Of a stretch of 5,865 nucleotides of DNA, positions 1 through 5,802 are shown one piece after another. Origin of the DNA: Thermoanaerobaculia bacterium (GTDB lineage: Bacteria > Bacteroidota > Bacteroidia > Chitinophagales > Saprospiraceae); contig JAKLJF010000338.1 of assembly GCA_023151335.1 (NCBI GenBank), positions 1 through 5,865 of the forward strand, in the 5' to 3' direction. Position numbers and translations under genes: made by a program. The notes under the pieces were generated by a model. It made no database searches. It saw only the letters and a program-made list of their open reading frames with translations, and was not told the DNA's origin. Position 1 is the first letter of the stretch, and the number at the start of each line of letters is the position of its first letter.

Positions 1-1465
1 GATTTACCGCCGAACCGCCAACAACGGTTATCTTTTTACCGCGATAATACAGTTGGGCGTACAATTGCAGATCGAGACCACCGTCGCTGCCCGCCCTGAA
101 TGGTTTGGGCGATTCTATTTCCGTTTCGCCTATTATATTTATATCGAGAGGCCCCAGGAAATAACCGGAAAGGGGGACGCCGCCCCCAAAATTGGTTTGA
201 ATACCGGTATTCAGATACAGGTTTGGCCGAAGGGTCGCATCGACGCGCGATTCGAAACGTCCGTCAATGCCGTTAGCAGTATAGTAGCGCTCGTTGGAAG
301 CATATCGCTGGTACAGGTCTTCCAGGATGAGTTGCTGCTGATCGACCGTTTGAATGTCCGGGATTTTGGTATAAAACATTGCCGCGCTCAGGCGGTCAAA
401 CACCGGGGTGAAAGAGGAGTTGTTGTCGATTTTATACCGTACAATGGAAAAAGTGTTGGTTGCCGTACGGCGGGTGCGGCGTTTTTGAAAACTGAAGGCA
501 AATGTTTCAATTTGTTCAGCTACCCGGTTGGAAGGGTTGGCATAAGAAACCGCCAGCGGGCTAAGGCCCAGGGAACTGTGATCGACGCGTTGCAAGCGGT
601 TATAGTTGAAGCGAATGCCCCGCCAGGTCAGGTTGATGCCCAGCAGCCGGCTTTCGTGCGAGACGGGCGCAGTGCGGATCACGCTGTCCCCTGATTCCCG
701 CGAACGGTAATTCAGGCGGTTGTAATATACCGAGGAATCCAGGCCAAACGGGAGATAGTTTTTTGTCGTAAATAATTGATCGTCATAAAAAATGTCTGTG
801 CTTTGGCGCACGGTACTGCTGCCATACAGGCTGAAACGAAACACTTTCTGGTCTTTGAACAGTTTTCCGCCCAGCATCAGGTCGAGGCTGTTATAACCGA
901 GGTTGCCGAAGGCCAGGTCGGCCTGGGTAAAAATGGGCCGCTCCGTTTCCTTAAGGATAATGTTGATCACCCCCGCGCAAGCCCCGTCGCCATACAGGGT
1001 AGCCGAGGGGCCGTAGAAAATCTCGATGCGTTCGGCCTGGCGTATGGGCAGTTGCGCCCCTATGGGCATTCCCAGTGCCGCGGCAGGTTTTATGGGCACA
1101 TCGTTGATCATCACCTTTACATACTGGTTGCCGGGCAGGCCGCGCAACATAAAGGTTTCCCCTTCGAGCGCATTGCCCGGCTGCGATACGCGCACACCCG
1201 GAGCGGCACGCAGTACGTCGCCCAGCGTAATGAAACCATTGCGCGAAATGTCTTCCGCGGTCACCACCCAAACCGTAAAAGGCAATTGATCGATCTCTTC
1301 CACGGTACGGGTTGCTGAAATCGTCTTCAATTTCTCCCGGCCCTGAGCCCGGGTCACAATGTCCTTATCCGTCAGGTGTTCCGGCTTCAATAGCAGGGAC
1401 GAATCGGTTTGGGCGCCCAATAAACAGGCAAAACAAATAAATAAAAAGGGCAGTATCCGGCGCAT
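1..1465 (-). CDS. TonB-dependent outer-membrane receptor, C-terminus cut by window edge
   Basis: An uninterrupted reading frame of 488 codons starts at the ATG at 1465 and leaves the window still open, so the C-terminal barrel is missing. Residues 1-18 form a signal peptide (MRRILPFLFI, then a hydrophobic stretch ending LLGA before Gln19), which supports this start. Residues about 48-172 are a TonB plug domain: the entry SATRTVEEIDQLPFTVWVVT, then ITLGDVLRAAPGVRV (79-93), MLRGLPGNQ (106-114), and the hallmark YGPSATLYGDGACAGVINII (151-170). From about residue 180 the sequence alternates polar and aromatic residues as barrel strands do. By family knowledge such proteins import siderophores, cobalamin or other large nutrients using TonB-ExbBD energy; the substrate cannot be read here. 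No N-terminal carboxypeptidase-regulatory-like domain, common in SusC-type receptors, is present, so it looks more like an iron/cobalamin-type receptor. A Cys at 163 within the plug signature is slightly unusual. Confidence 0.93.
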   Translation of the reverse strand, partial: MRRILPFLFICFACLLGAQTDSSLLLKPEHLTDKDIVTRAQGREKLKTISATRTVEEIDQLPFTVWVVTAEDISRNGFITLGDVLRAAPGVRVSQPGNALEGETFMLRGLPGNQYVKVMINDVPIKPAAALGMPIGAQLPIRQAERIEIFYGPSATLYGDGACAGVINIILKETERPIFTQADLAFGNLGYNSLDLMLGGKLFKDQKVFRFSLYGSSTVRQSTDIFYDDQLFTTKNYLPFGLDSSVYYNRLNYRSRESGDSVIRTAPVSHESRLLGINLTWRGIRFNYNRLQRVDHSSLGLSPLAVSYANPSNRVAEQIETFAFSFQKRRTRRTATNTFSIVRYKIDNNSSFTPVFDRLSAAMFYTKIPDIQTVDQQQLILEDLYQRYASNERYYTANGIDGRFESRVDATLRPNLYLNTGIQTNFGGGVPLSGYFLGPLDINIIGETEIESPKPFRAGSDGGLDLQLYAQLYYRGKKITVVGGSAVN

Positions 1466-1480
1466 AGCGTTATTTTGGGC

Positions 1481-1488
1481 CAAAAATA
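1481..1488 (-). promoter_or_regulatory. Candidate -7 box of the TonB receptor gene
   Basis: Read on the minus strand this is TATTTTTG, a full match to the Bacteroidota -7 consensus TAnnTTTG. It lies 15 bp upstream of the receptor start codon, so the predicted transcript would have a leader of only about 10 nt. No TTTG-like -33 element is visible 19-23 bp further upstream, where the 9-bp repeat block begins. The match could therefore be chance in an A/T-rich stretch. Confidence 0.35.
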
Positions 1489-1501
1489 GGAGGGGATTGG
1501 G

Positions 1502-1559
1502 AAGTTTATGCAGTTTATGAGGGTTTTTGAGGGTTTAGAGGGTTTAGAGGGTTTAGGGG
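1502..1559. repeat. 9-bp tandem repeat block (AGGGTTTAG)
   Basis: Three perfect head-to-tail copies of AGGGTTTAG occupy 1530-1556. Diverged 9-mers precede them: AAGTTTATG (1502-1510), CAGTTTATG (1511-1519) and AGGGTTTTT (1520-1528), with one extra G at 1529. The block fills much of the 127-bp space between the divergently transcribed receptor and pseudouridine synthase genes. The opposite strand reads as CTAAACCCT repeats, which resemble telomere-like repeats only superficially. No coding function is supported. It may be a dispersed intergenic repeat of this genome or the product of replication slippage. Confidence 0.85.
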
Positions 1560-1592
1560 AATTCGGTTGATTCGCTCTCCGCATTGTATAAT

Positions 1593-2255
1593 ATGCCTGA
1601 TATTCTGTTCGAAGACACGCTTCTGCTCGCCCTTAACAAGCCGCCTGGTATGCCGGCCCAGCCGGACAAAACCGGCGACGAATCGGCATTGCAATGGGGC
1701 GAAGCCCACTGCCGCCAGGCTTTACACCCTGTGCACCGCCTCGACCGGCCCGCCAGCGGCGTATTACTGCTGGCTAAAACGCCGGCGGCCATGACCCTGC
1801 TGCAACGCCAATTCCAGCAACACACGGTGGAAAAAGATTACCTCGCCGTAGTGGGTGCCCCGCCACCGATGCCGGAAGATACGCTGGTGCATTTCCTGCA
1901 AAAAAATACCGCTAAAAACCGGACGGACGTTTTCCCCGAAGAACGCCCGGAAACCGAGCGCGCCGAACTGCACTACCGCCTGCTCGGCAGCAGCGAACGC
2001 TACCACCTGCTCCTGATCCGGCTTATCACGGGACGGCATCACCAGATACGGGCACAACTGGCCGCTATTGGCTGCCCCATCAAAGGCGACGTGAAATACG
2101 GCTTTCGCCGCGGCAACCGCGACCGCTCCATTCACCTGCACGCCTGGCGCCTGGCTTTCGAACACCCCGGCTCGGGCGAATGGATGATAGTGGAAGCACC
2201 GGCGCCGGAAGGAGATCCGGTGTGGGCAGCTATGCGTGGTTATCTGCCTGGTTAA
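1593..2255 (+). CDS. RluA-family RNA pseudouridine synthase
   Basis: This 220-residue protein should isomerise specific uridines to pseudouridine in rRNA or tRNA in the cytoplasm. The catalytic motif is HRLDRPASGVLLLAK at residues 48-62, with Asp51 as the expected nucleophile. Upstream is the family's NKPPGMPAQ segment (15-23), and downstream are LIRLITGRHHQIRAQL and the GDVKYG segment typical of RluA enzymes. No N-terminal S4 RNA-binding domain precedes the catalytic domain, so this is a compact RluA/TruC-like form rather than RluC or RluD. The exact target uridine cannot be inferred, so no symbol is given. The ATG at 1593 is preferred over an in-frame TTG at 1584 that would add three residues. 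The upstream region has no clear Shine-Dalgarno sequence and no convincing TAnnTTTG box. The gene ends 9 bp from the convergent beta-barrel gene. Confidence 0.93.
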   Translation: MPDILFEDTLLLALNKPPGMPAQPDKTGDESALQWGEAHCRQALHPVHRLDRPASGVLLLAKTPAAMTLLQRQFQQHTVEKDYLAVVGAPPPMPEDTLVHFLQKNTAKNRTDVFPEERPETERAELHYRLLGSSERYHLLLIRLITGRHHQIRAQLAAIGCPIKGDVKYGFRRGNRDRSIHLHAWRLAFEHPGSGEWMIVEAPAPEGDPVWAAMRGYLPG

Positions 2256-2264
2256 GCCCAAATC

Positions 2265-2993
2265 TCATTCCTCATATACTACTTTACGCAACAGGCGTAG
2301 TCCCAGCGAAAGTTCAATGGTGATATTGCGGATACGCCGTTCCGGGATCGTGATCTTCGAGCCGCCCGTCGGGTCGAAGGGGTTGGTGACATTGGAAATG
2401 GAGGGTTGGTTGTACTGGTACGTAAAATCCGGATGTACGGAAAGTGTCAGCTGGCCGCCCACCAGTTCGCTGAACGGCACCTCCAGTCCGCCTCCCAACG
2501 ATACGCCGACCATCCAGCGGCGCATGGAACCGATATACGGATAATATATCGGATACACCTGGGCGCCGGCCAGTTCATCGATATTGGTACTGAGCGTGTA
2601 ATCGCCCCGGATACCGCCGTAATAAAAATATTTGTTGCGCTCACCTAGCGGGAATTTTTGCTTGGCGCCGAGGATCAGCGAAAGATTGCGGAATTGAAAC
2701 TCCTCGGAATAGGTATCGATGCCGCCACCGGTGAAAAAAAAGCGGAAACGCGTGGCACTGCCCCGGATATGATAGCCGAACTGGGCAAAAATGGATCCGT
2801 TGTCGTTTTCGTTATTGACCGATTCGACGGCCAGGGCCGCATGGTATTTGTACAAAGGCTGGCGATCGAAGGAGTTATCCCATTTCTGAAAACCAACGCT
2901 CAGGCCGCCATTAAAGACAAACGCCGTGGATTGCGCCTGTATCCGTCCAAAAACGAGGGCTAAAAGCAACAAGCTGCATATTAAACGCATCAT
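2265..2993 (-). CDS. Secreted outer-membrane beta-barrel protein, function unknown
   Basis: The predicted protein has 242 residues. It opens with a strong signal peptide (MMRLICSLLLLALVFGRIQA, cleaved before Gln21), which selects this start: the frame extends 59 codons further upstream, but that part is polar, runs across the promoter region and into the start of the divergent gene. An ATG one codon downstream (2990) is equally possible. The mature part has alternating hydrophobic and aromatic segments with glycine turns (FNGGLSVGFQKW, IFAQFGYHIRG, FRFFFTGGG, KYFYYGGIRGDY, WMVGVSLGGGLEVPF) and a terminal strand-like IELSLGLRLL, as in small 8-10-stranded Bacteroidota outer-membrane barrels of the porin/PorT-like kind. 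No catalytic motif is visible. The pattern supports location in the outer membrane; the role is unknown. It is transcribed divergently from the M3 peptidase gene. Confidence 0.85.
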   Translation of the reverse strand: MMRLICSLLLLALVFGRIQAQSTAFVFNGGLSVGFQKWDNSFDRQPLYKYHAALAVESVNNENDNGSIFAQFGYHIRGSATRFRFFFTGGGIDTYSEEFQFRNLSLILGAKQKFPLGERNKYFYYGGIRGDYTLSTNIDELAGAQVYPIYYPYIGSMRRWMVGVSLGGGLEVPFSELVGGQLTLSVHPDFTYQYNQPSISNVTNPFDPTGGSKITIPERRIRNITIELSLGLRLLRKVVYEE

Positions 2994-3013
2994 TCTTCCG
3001 TTTTTTTGAGGCG

Positions 3014-3020
3014 CAAAGTA
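3014..3020 (-). promoter_or_regulatory. Weak -7-like box of the beta-barrel gene
   Basis: On the minus strand the sequence is TACTTTG, one base shorter than TAnnTTTG, directly preceded by a TTTG. It lies 20 bp upstream of the beta-barrel start codon. A usable -33 element at the normal distance is not evident. The position is plausible for a promoter of this gene but the match is imperfect. Confidence 0.3.
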
Positions 3021-3037
3021 CAAACACTTCAGTTTGT
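3020..3037. promoter_or_regulatory. Short inverted repeat in the divergent promoter region
   Basis: ACAAAC (3020-3025) and GTTTGT (3032-3037) form a perfect 6-bp inverted repeat around a 6-bp spacer. It touches the candidate -7 box of the beta-barrel gene, where an operator could sit. A repeat of this size can occur by chance and there is no linked regulator in the window, so this is only a candidate site. Confidence 0.2.
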
Positions 3038-3095
3038 GACCTGTTCTTTGCGGGTGGAAATGAAAGCATGTATAGCCAAAAACCGCCATACTGCC

Positions 3096-3103
3096 TACCT
3101 TTG
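3096..3103 (+). promoter_or_regulatory. Candidate -7 box of the M3 peptidase gene
   Basis: TACCTTTG matches the Bacteroidota -7 consensus TAnnTTTG exactly. Transcription would start near 3110, leaving a leader of about 30 nt before the ATG at 3142. The -33 region 19-23 bp upstream lacks a TTTG, so the promoter is supported by one element and by its position. Confidence 0.5.
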
Positions 3104-3141
3104 TCCTTCTGTTTAACTCCATTTTACAAGATATATCTGAA

Positions 3142-4860
3142 ATGACAGCTATCCTACCATCTGCCGACACCTTCGAGGCTTATCCATACGAACGGCCCGA
3201 TCTCGCTTCGGTGACAACAGCATTCGACCGCCACCTGGGGGCTTTTGAAAAAGCGCAAACCGTTGAAGCGCAATGCGCCGCCATCCAGTCGCTTAACGAG
3301 GTGCGGGAAGAATTCGGAACGATGTACAACCTCTGTTACATCCGGCACACGGTGAATACCGCCGATCCTTTTTACGAAGCAGAAAACGCCTATTTCGATG
3401 AAAACCTGCCGGCCTACGAGGAACTGAACAACCGCTTTTACCGCGCGCTGCTCGATTCGCCTTTCCGTCCGGAACTGGAAAAAAGATTGGGCACGCAGCT
3501 TTTCGTGCTGGCCGAACTGGCGTTAAAAACATTCCGCTCGGAAATCCTCGAAGATTTGCAACAGGAAAACAGCCTGGGAACCGAATACACCAAAATTAAA
3601 GCCCAGGCCCTGATCGAGTTTGAAGGTCAAACCTATAACCTCAGCAGCCTGATGCCCCTCGAACTATCCAATGACCGCGACTTGCGGCGCCGGGCCACCG
3701 AAGCTAAATGGAACTTTTATGCCGGCAATGCGCCCGTGGTGGAAAATATCTTCGACGGCATGGTACGGGTGCGGCATAAAATAGCCCGGGCGCTGGGATA
3801 TAAAAACTTCGTGGAGGTGGGCTATGCCCGGATGCGCCGCTCGGACTATACGCCGGAAATGGTGGCCAATTTCCGCCGCCAGGTACGCGAACTGATCGTC
3901 CCGCTGGCCGGCGAACTGTACGAACGCCAGCGCCGCCGCCTCGGCCTGGGAAAACTCAAGTACTACGACGAAGAATATAAATTCCCTACCGGCAACCCAA
4001 AACCCATCGGCACCCCCGACGATATCCTGGCCAATGCGCGCCGCATGTACCAGGAACTTTCCGCCGATACGGACCGGTTTTTCCGGCGCCTGCTCGACGC
4101 CAAACTGATGGACCTGGTGAACCACGACGGCAAGGCCACTGGCGGCTATTGCACCTACCTGCCGAAGTTCAAAGCGCCGTTTATTTTTTCCAATTTCAAT
4201 GGCACCAGCGGCGATATCGACGTGCTGACGCACGAAGCCGGCCATGCCTTCCAGGTATGGAGCAGCAGCAATTTCGAATTCGAAGAATACCACTGGCCCA
4301 CCAGCGACGCCGCGGAAATCCATTCCATGAGCATGGAATTTTTTACCTGGCCCTGGATGCACCTGTTTTTCGGACCGGATACCGAAAAATACTATTTCAT
4401 GCATTTCTGCAGCGCTCTGCAGTTTCTGCCCTACGGCGTGGCAGTCGACGAGTTTCAGCACATCATTTACGAAAATCCCGGCATGACGCCCGCCGAACGC
4501 AACGCCGCCTGGCGCCGCCTGGAAAAAACCTACCTGCCACAGCGCGATTACGATGGGAATGTTTTCCTCGAAAACGGCGGCTTCTGGCAAAAACAAAACC
4601 ACATTTTCAATTCGCCGTTTTACTACATCGACTATACGCTGGCGCAAATCTGCGCTTTCCAGTTCTGGACAAAAGACCGGCAGAACCACCGGGACGCCTG
4701 GAACGATTACCTGCGCCTCTGCCAGGCCGGCGGCAGCAAATCGTTCCTCGACCTGGTGAAACTTGCCCGGCTTCGTTCGCCCTTCGAAGACGGCTGTATC
4801 GCCTCGGTAGTAGGGGATATCCGCAGGTACCTGGACAGTGTGGATGATACGCGGTTTTAA
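3142..4860 (+). CDS. M3-family zinc oligoendopeptidase (PepF-related)
   Basis: This 572-residue protein should be a cytoplasmic zinc metallopeptidase that cleaves short peptides. The zinc-binding motif HEAGH lies at 364-368 (His364 and His368 as ligands, Glu365 as general base), with the third ligand Glu392 in AAEIHSMSMEFF. A C-terminal substrate-binding segment follows: His487 with Tyr494, Tyr495 and Tyr498 in HIFNSPFYYIDY, the counterpart of the His/Tyr cluster of thimet oligopeptidase and PepF. The N-terminal half is the helical region usual in the family. Length and motifs fit the 'oligoendopeptidase, M3 family' group that is distinct from classical PepF. There is no signal peptide. The ATG at 3142 sits about 30 nt after a good -7 box, without a Shine-Dalgarno sequence. 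All key residues are present, so the enzyme appears active. It is probably monocistronic: repeats and a large palindrome separate it from the next gene. Confidence 0.96.
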   Translation: MTAILPSADTFEAYPYERPDLASVTTAFDRHLGAFEKAQTVEAQCAAIQSLNEVREEFGTMYNLCYIRHTVNTADPFYEAENAYFDENLPAYEELNNRFYRALLDSPFRPELEKRLGTQLFVLAELALKTFRSEILEDLQQENSLGTEYTKIKAQALIEFEGQTYNLSSLMPLELSNDRDLRRRATEAKWNFYAGNAPVVENIFDGMVRVRHKIARALGYKNFVEVGYARMRRSDYTPEMVANFRRQVRELIVPLAGELYERQRRRLGLGKLKYYDEEYKFPTGNPKPIGTPDDILANARRMYQELSADTDRFFRRLLDAKLMDLVNHDGKATGGYCTYLPKFKAPFIFSNFNGTSGDIDVLTHEAGHAFQVWSSSNFEFEEYHWPTSDAAEIHSMSMEFFTWPWMHLFFGPDTEKYYFMHFCSALQFLPYGVAVDEFQHIIYENPGMTPAERNAAWRRLEKTYLPQRDYDGNVFLENGGFWQKQNHIFNSPFYYIDYTLAQICAFQFWTKDRQNHRDAWNDYLRLCQAGGSKSFLDLVKLARLRSPFEDGCIASVVGDIRRYLDSVDDTRF

Positions 4861-4934
4861 TAGCGTCATTTAGCGTCATTTATCGTCATTGAGTCATTTA
4901 TCGTCATTGCGTCATATATCGTTATTGCGTCACA
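4861..4934. repeat. Interleaved 10-bp/8-bp tandem array (GTCATT core)
   Basis: The array begins at the base after the peptidase stop codon. Two identical TAGCGTCATT units (4861-4880) are followed by three 18-bp composite units, each a 10-mer plus an 8-mer: TATCGTCATT+GAGTCATT (4881-4898), TATCGTCATT+GCGTCATA (4899-4916) and TATCGTTATT+GCGTCACA (4917-4934). Divergence increases towards the right end. It has no coding potential of its own and shows no stable hairpin. Its role is unknown; slippage-driven growth of a spacer is the simplest explanation. Confidence 0.88.
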
Positions 4935-4957
4935 TATTAAAATATTTATTTAATTAT

Positions 4958-5019
4958 AAACACAAAGACACATAGAACACATAGAGTGCGTGCTATGTGT
5001 TCTATGTGCCTATGTGTTT
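4958..5019. repeat. 62-bp palindrome built from octamer repeats, possible terminator
   Basis: Two 27-bp arms (4958-4984 and 4993-5019) are reverse complements at 25 of 27 positions, with mismatches only at 4965/5012 and 4968/5009, around an 8-bp loop AGTGCGTG. The inner 16 bp are perfect. Each arm consists of three copies of an octamer: ACACAAAG, ACACATAG, ACACATAG on the left and CTATGTGT, CTATGTGC, CTATGTGT on the right. A T6 tract follows at 5023-5028, so as RNA it could act as a rho-independent terminator for the M3 gene. It also sits only 19 bp upstream of the DUF4159 start codon and could form a 5' leader hairpin for that gene. From memory, CTMTGTG-type palindromic repeats recur between genes in Bacteroidota; this was not checked. 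Confidence 0.85.
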
Positions 5020-5038
5020 AAATTTTTTAAAAAAAATC

Positions 5039-5725
5039 ATGTTGAATATTCGTCTGCTTTATGTTCTTGTATTACCCCTTTGCCTTGCTACCGGCACAGC
5101 TTTCAAAACTGCCGTGCGCCCTGGTCATGCAACGCCACCCACGTTGCAGCTGGCGTTGCTCAAATATTCAGGCGGCGGCGACTGGTACAACGACGTCAAC
5201 TCCCTGAAAAACCTCGCCCGCTTTTGCAACCAAAACCTGCGTACCAATTTCGACCTGGAATACGCCACCGTGGAACCCGGCAGCGCCGATATTTTCAACT
5301 ACCCCATCGTGTACGCCACGGGACACGGCAATATGTTGTTCAATGATCTCGAAGCCCGCAACATGCGCGCCTACCTCGAAGGCGGCGGCTTCCTGATCCT
5401 CAACGACGACTACGGCCTCGATCCCTTCGTGCGGCCCACTATGAAAAAAGTATTCCCCGAACTGGATTTCGTGGAACTGCCCTTTAGCCACCCCATTTAC
5501 CACCAGAAATACGAATTCAAAAACGGCATGCCGAAAATCCATGAACACGACGGCAAACCCGCCCAGGGATTCGGCCTGATCTGGCAGGGCCGCCTCATCT
5601 GCTTCTACAATTTCGAAACCGACCTCGGCGACGGCTGGGACGACGTGCACAACGACCCCATCGATATGCGCACCAAAGCTCTGCAAATGGGCGCCAACAT
5701 CGTGCAGTACGTGTTCGGACAGTAA
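5039..5725 (+). CDS. Exported DUF4159 protein
   Basis: The 228-residue product belongs to the DUF4159 family, whose molecular function is not established. Residues 1-21 are a signal peptide (MLNIRLLYVLVLPLCLATGT followed by Ala21), so it should act in the periplasm or envelope; the Cys at 15 is not in a good lipobox. The domain covers about residues 35-228: LKYSGGGDWYND (41-52), the TGHG motif (94-97), YLEGGGFLILNDDYG (112-126), VFPELDFVELPFSHPIYH, and a GLIWQGRLICFYN plus DLGDGW segment near the C-terminus. The arrangement recalls class I glutamine-amidotransferase/ThuA-like folds, but no catalytic Cys is seen at the expected place. The family is often found near MoxR/BatA gene sets; none of those genes is here. 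The ATG at 5039 is chosen because the frame's earlier ATG (4997) lies inside the palindrome and would put a charged segment before the signal peptide. Confidence 0.88.
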   Translation: MLNIRLLYVLVLPLCLATGTAFKTAVRPGHATPPTLQLALLKYSGGGDWYNDVNSLKNLARFCNQNLRTNFDLEYATVEPGSADIFNYPIVYATGHGNMLFNDLEARNMRAYLEGGGFLILNDDYGLDPFVRPTMKKVFPELDFVELPFSHPIYHQKYEFKNGMPKIHEHDGKPAQGFGLIWQGRLICFYNFETDLGDGWDDVHNDPIDMRTKALQMGANIVQYVFGQ

Positions 5726-5749
5726 TTTGTAATTTTTTTTCCACAACAC

Positions 5750-5781
5750 TTGCACAATCGAAACGGGTTCGCTTATCTTTG
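5750..5781 (+). promoter_or_regulatory. Bacteroidota-type promoter of the tRNA-Asp-like locus
   Basis: TATCTTTG at 5774-5781 matches the -7 consensus TAnnTTTG exactly, and TTG at 5750-5752 fits the -33 element (consensus TTTG) with 21 bp between them. The predicted start of transcription, around 5788, is about 15 nt before the first tRNA base. This is the best promoter in the window and suggests that the downstream locus is, or recently was, transcribed. Confidence 0.7.
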
Positions 5782-5802
5782 CCCCGCTTTTGAAAAAAGC
5801 AC

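Noticed and set aside
53..1318. Plus-strand open frames of 213 and 180 codons
   Set aside because: They are antisense to the TonB receptor, whose frame is continuous and carries clear plug-domain motifs; their translations look like low-information shadow sequence.
1530..1556. Telomere-type repeat suggesting a linear replicon end
   Set aside because: Only three perfect 9-mers occur, inside a normal intergenic region with genes on both sides.
1387..1825. Minus-strand frames reading through the 9-bp repeat (Pro/Asn/Leu repeats) as a small repeat protein
   Set aside because: The repeated residues come only from translating the 9-bp spacer repeat; the frames overlap the receptor and pseudouridine synthase genes in the wrong phase.
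2994..3170. 59-codon N-terminal extension of the beta-barrel protein
   Set aside because: It would bury a good signal peptide inside the protein and cover the promoter region and start of the divergent peptidase gene.
3664..4869. 401-codon open frame antisense to the M3 peptidase gene
   Set aside because: It lies wholly opposite a gene with complete catalytic motifs, its translation has no recognisable domain or signal, and long antisense frames are common opposite GC-biased codons.
4861..5019. CRISPR array
   Set aside because: Units are 8-18 bp, directly adjacent and without unique spacers, and no cas gene is present.
4997..5038. 14-codon upstream extension of the DUF4159 protein
   Set aside because: Its start codon lies in the right arm of the palindrome, and the extension would add a charged stretch before the signal peptide.
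5726..5749. Rho-independent terminator after the DUF4159 gene
   Set aside because: A T8 run is present at 5733-5740 but I find no GC-rich hairpin in front of it.
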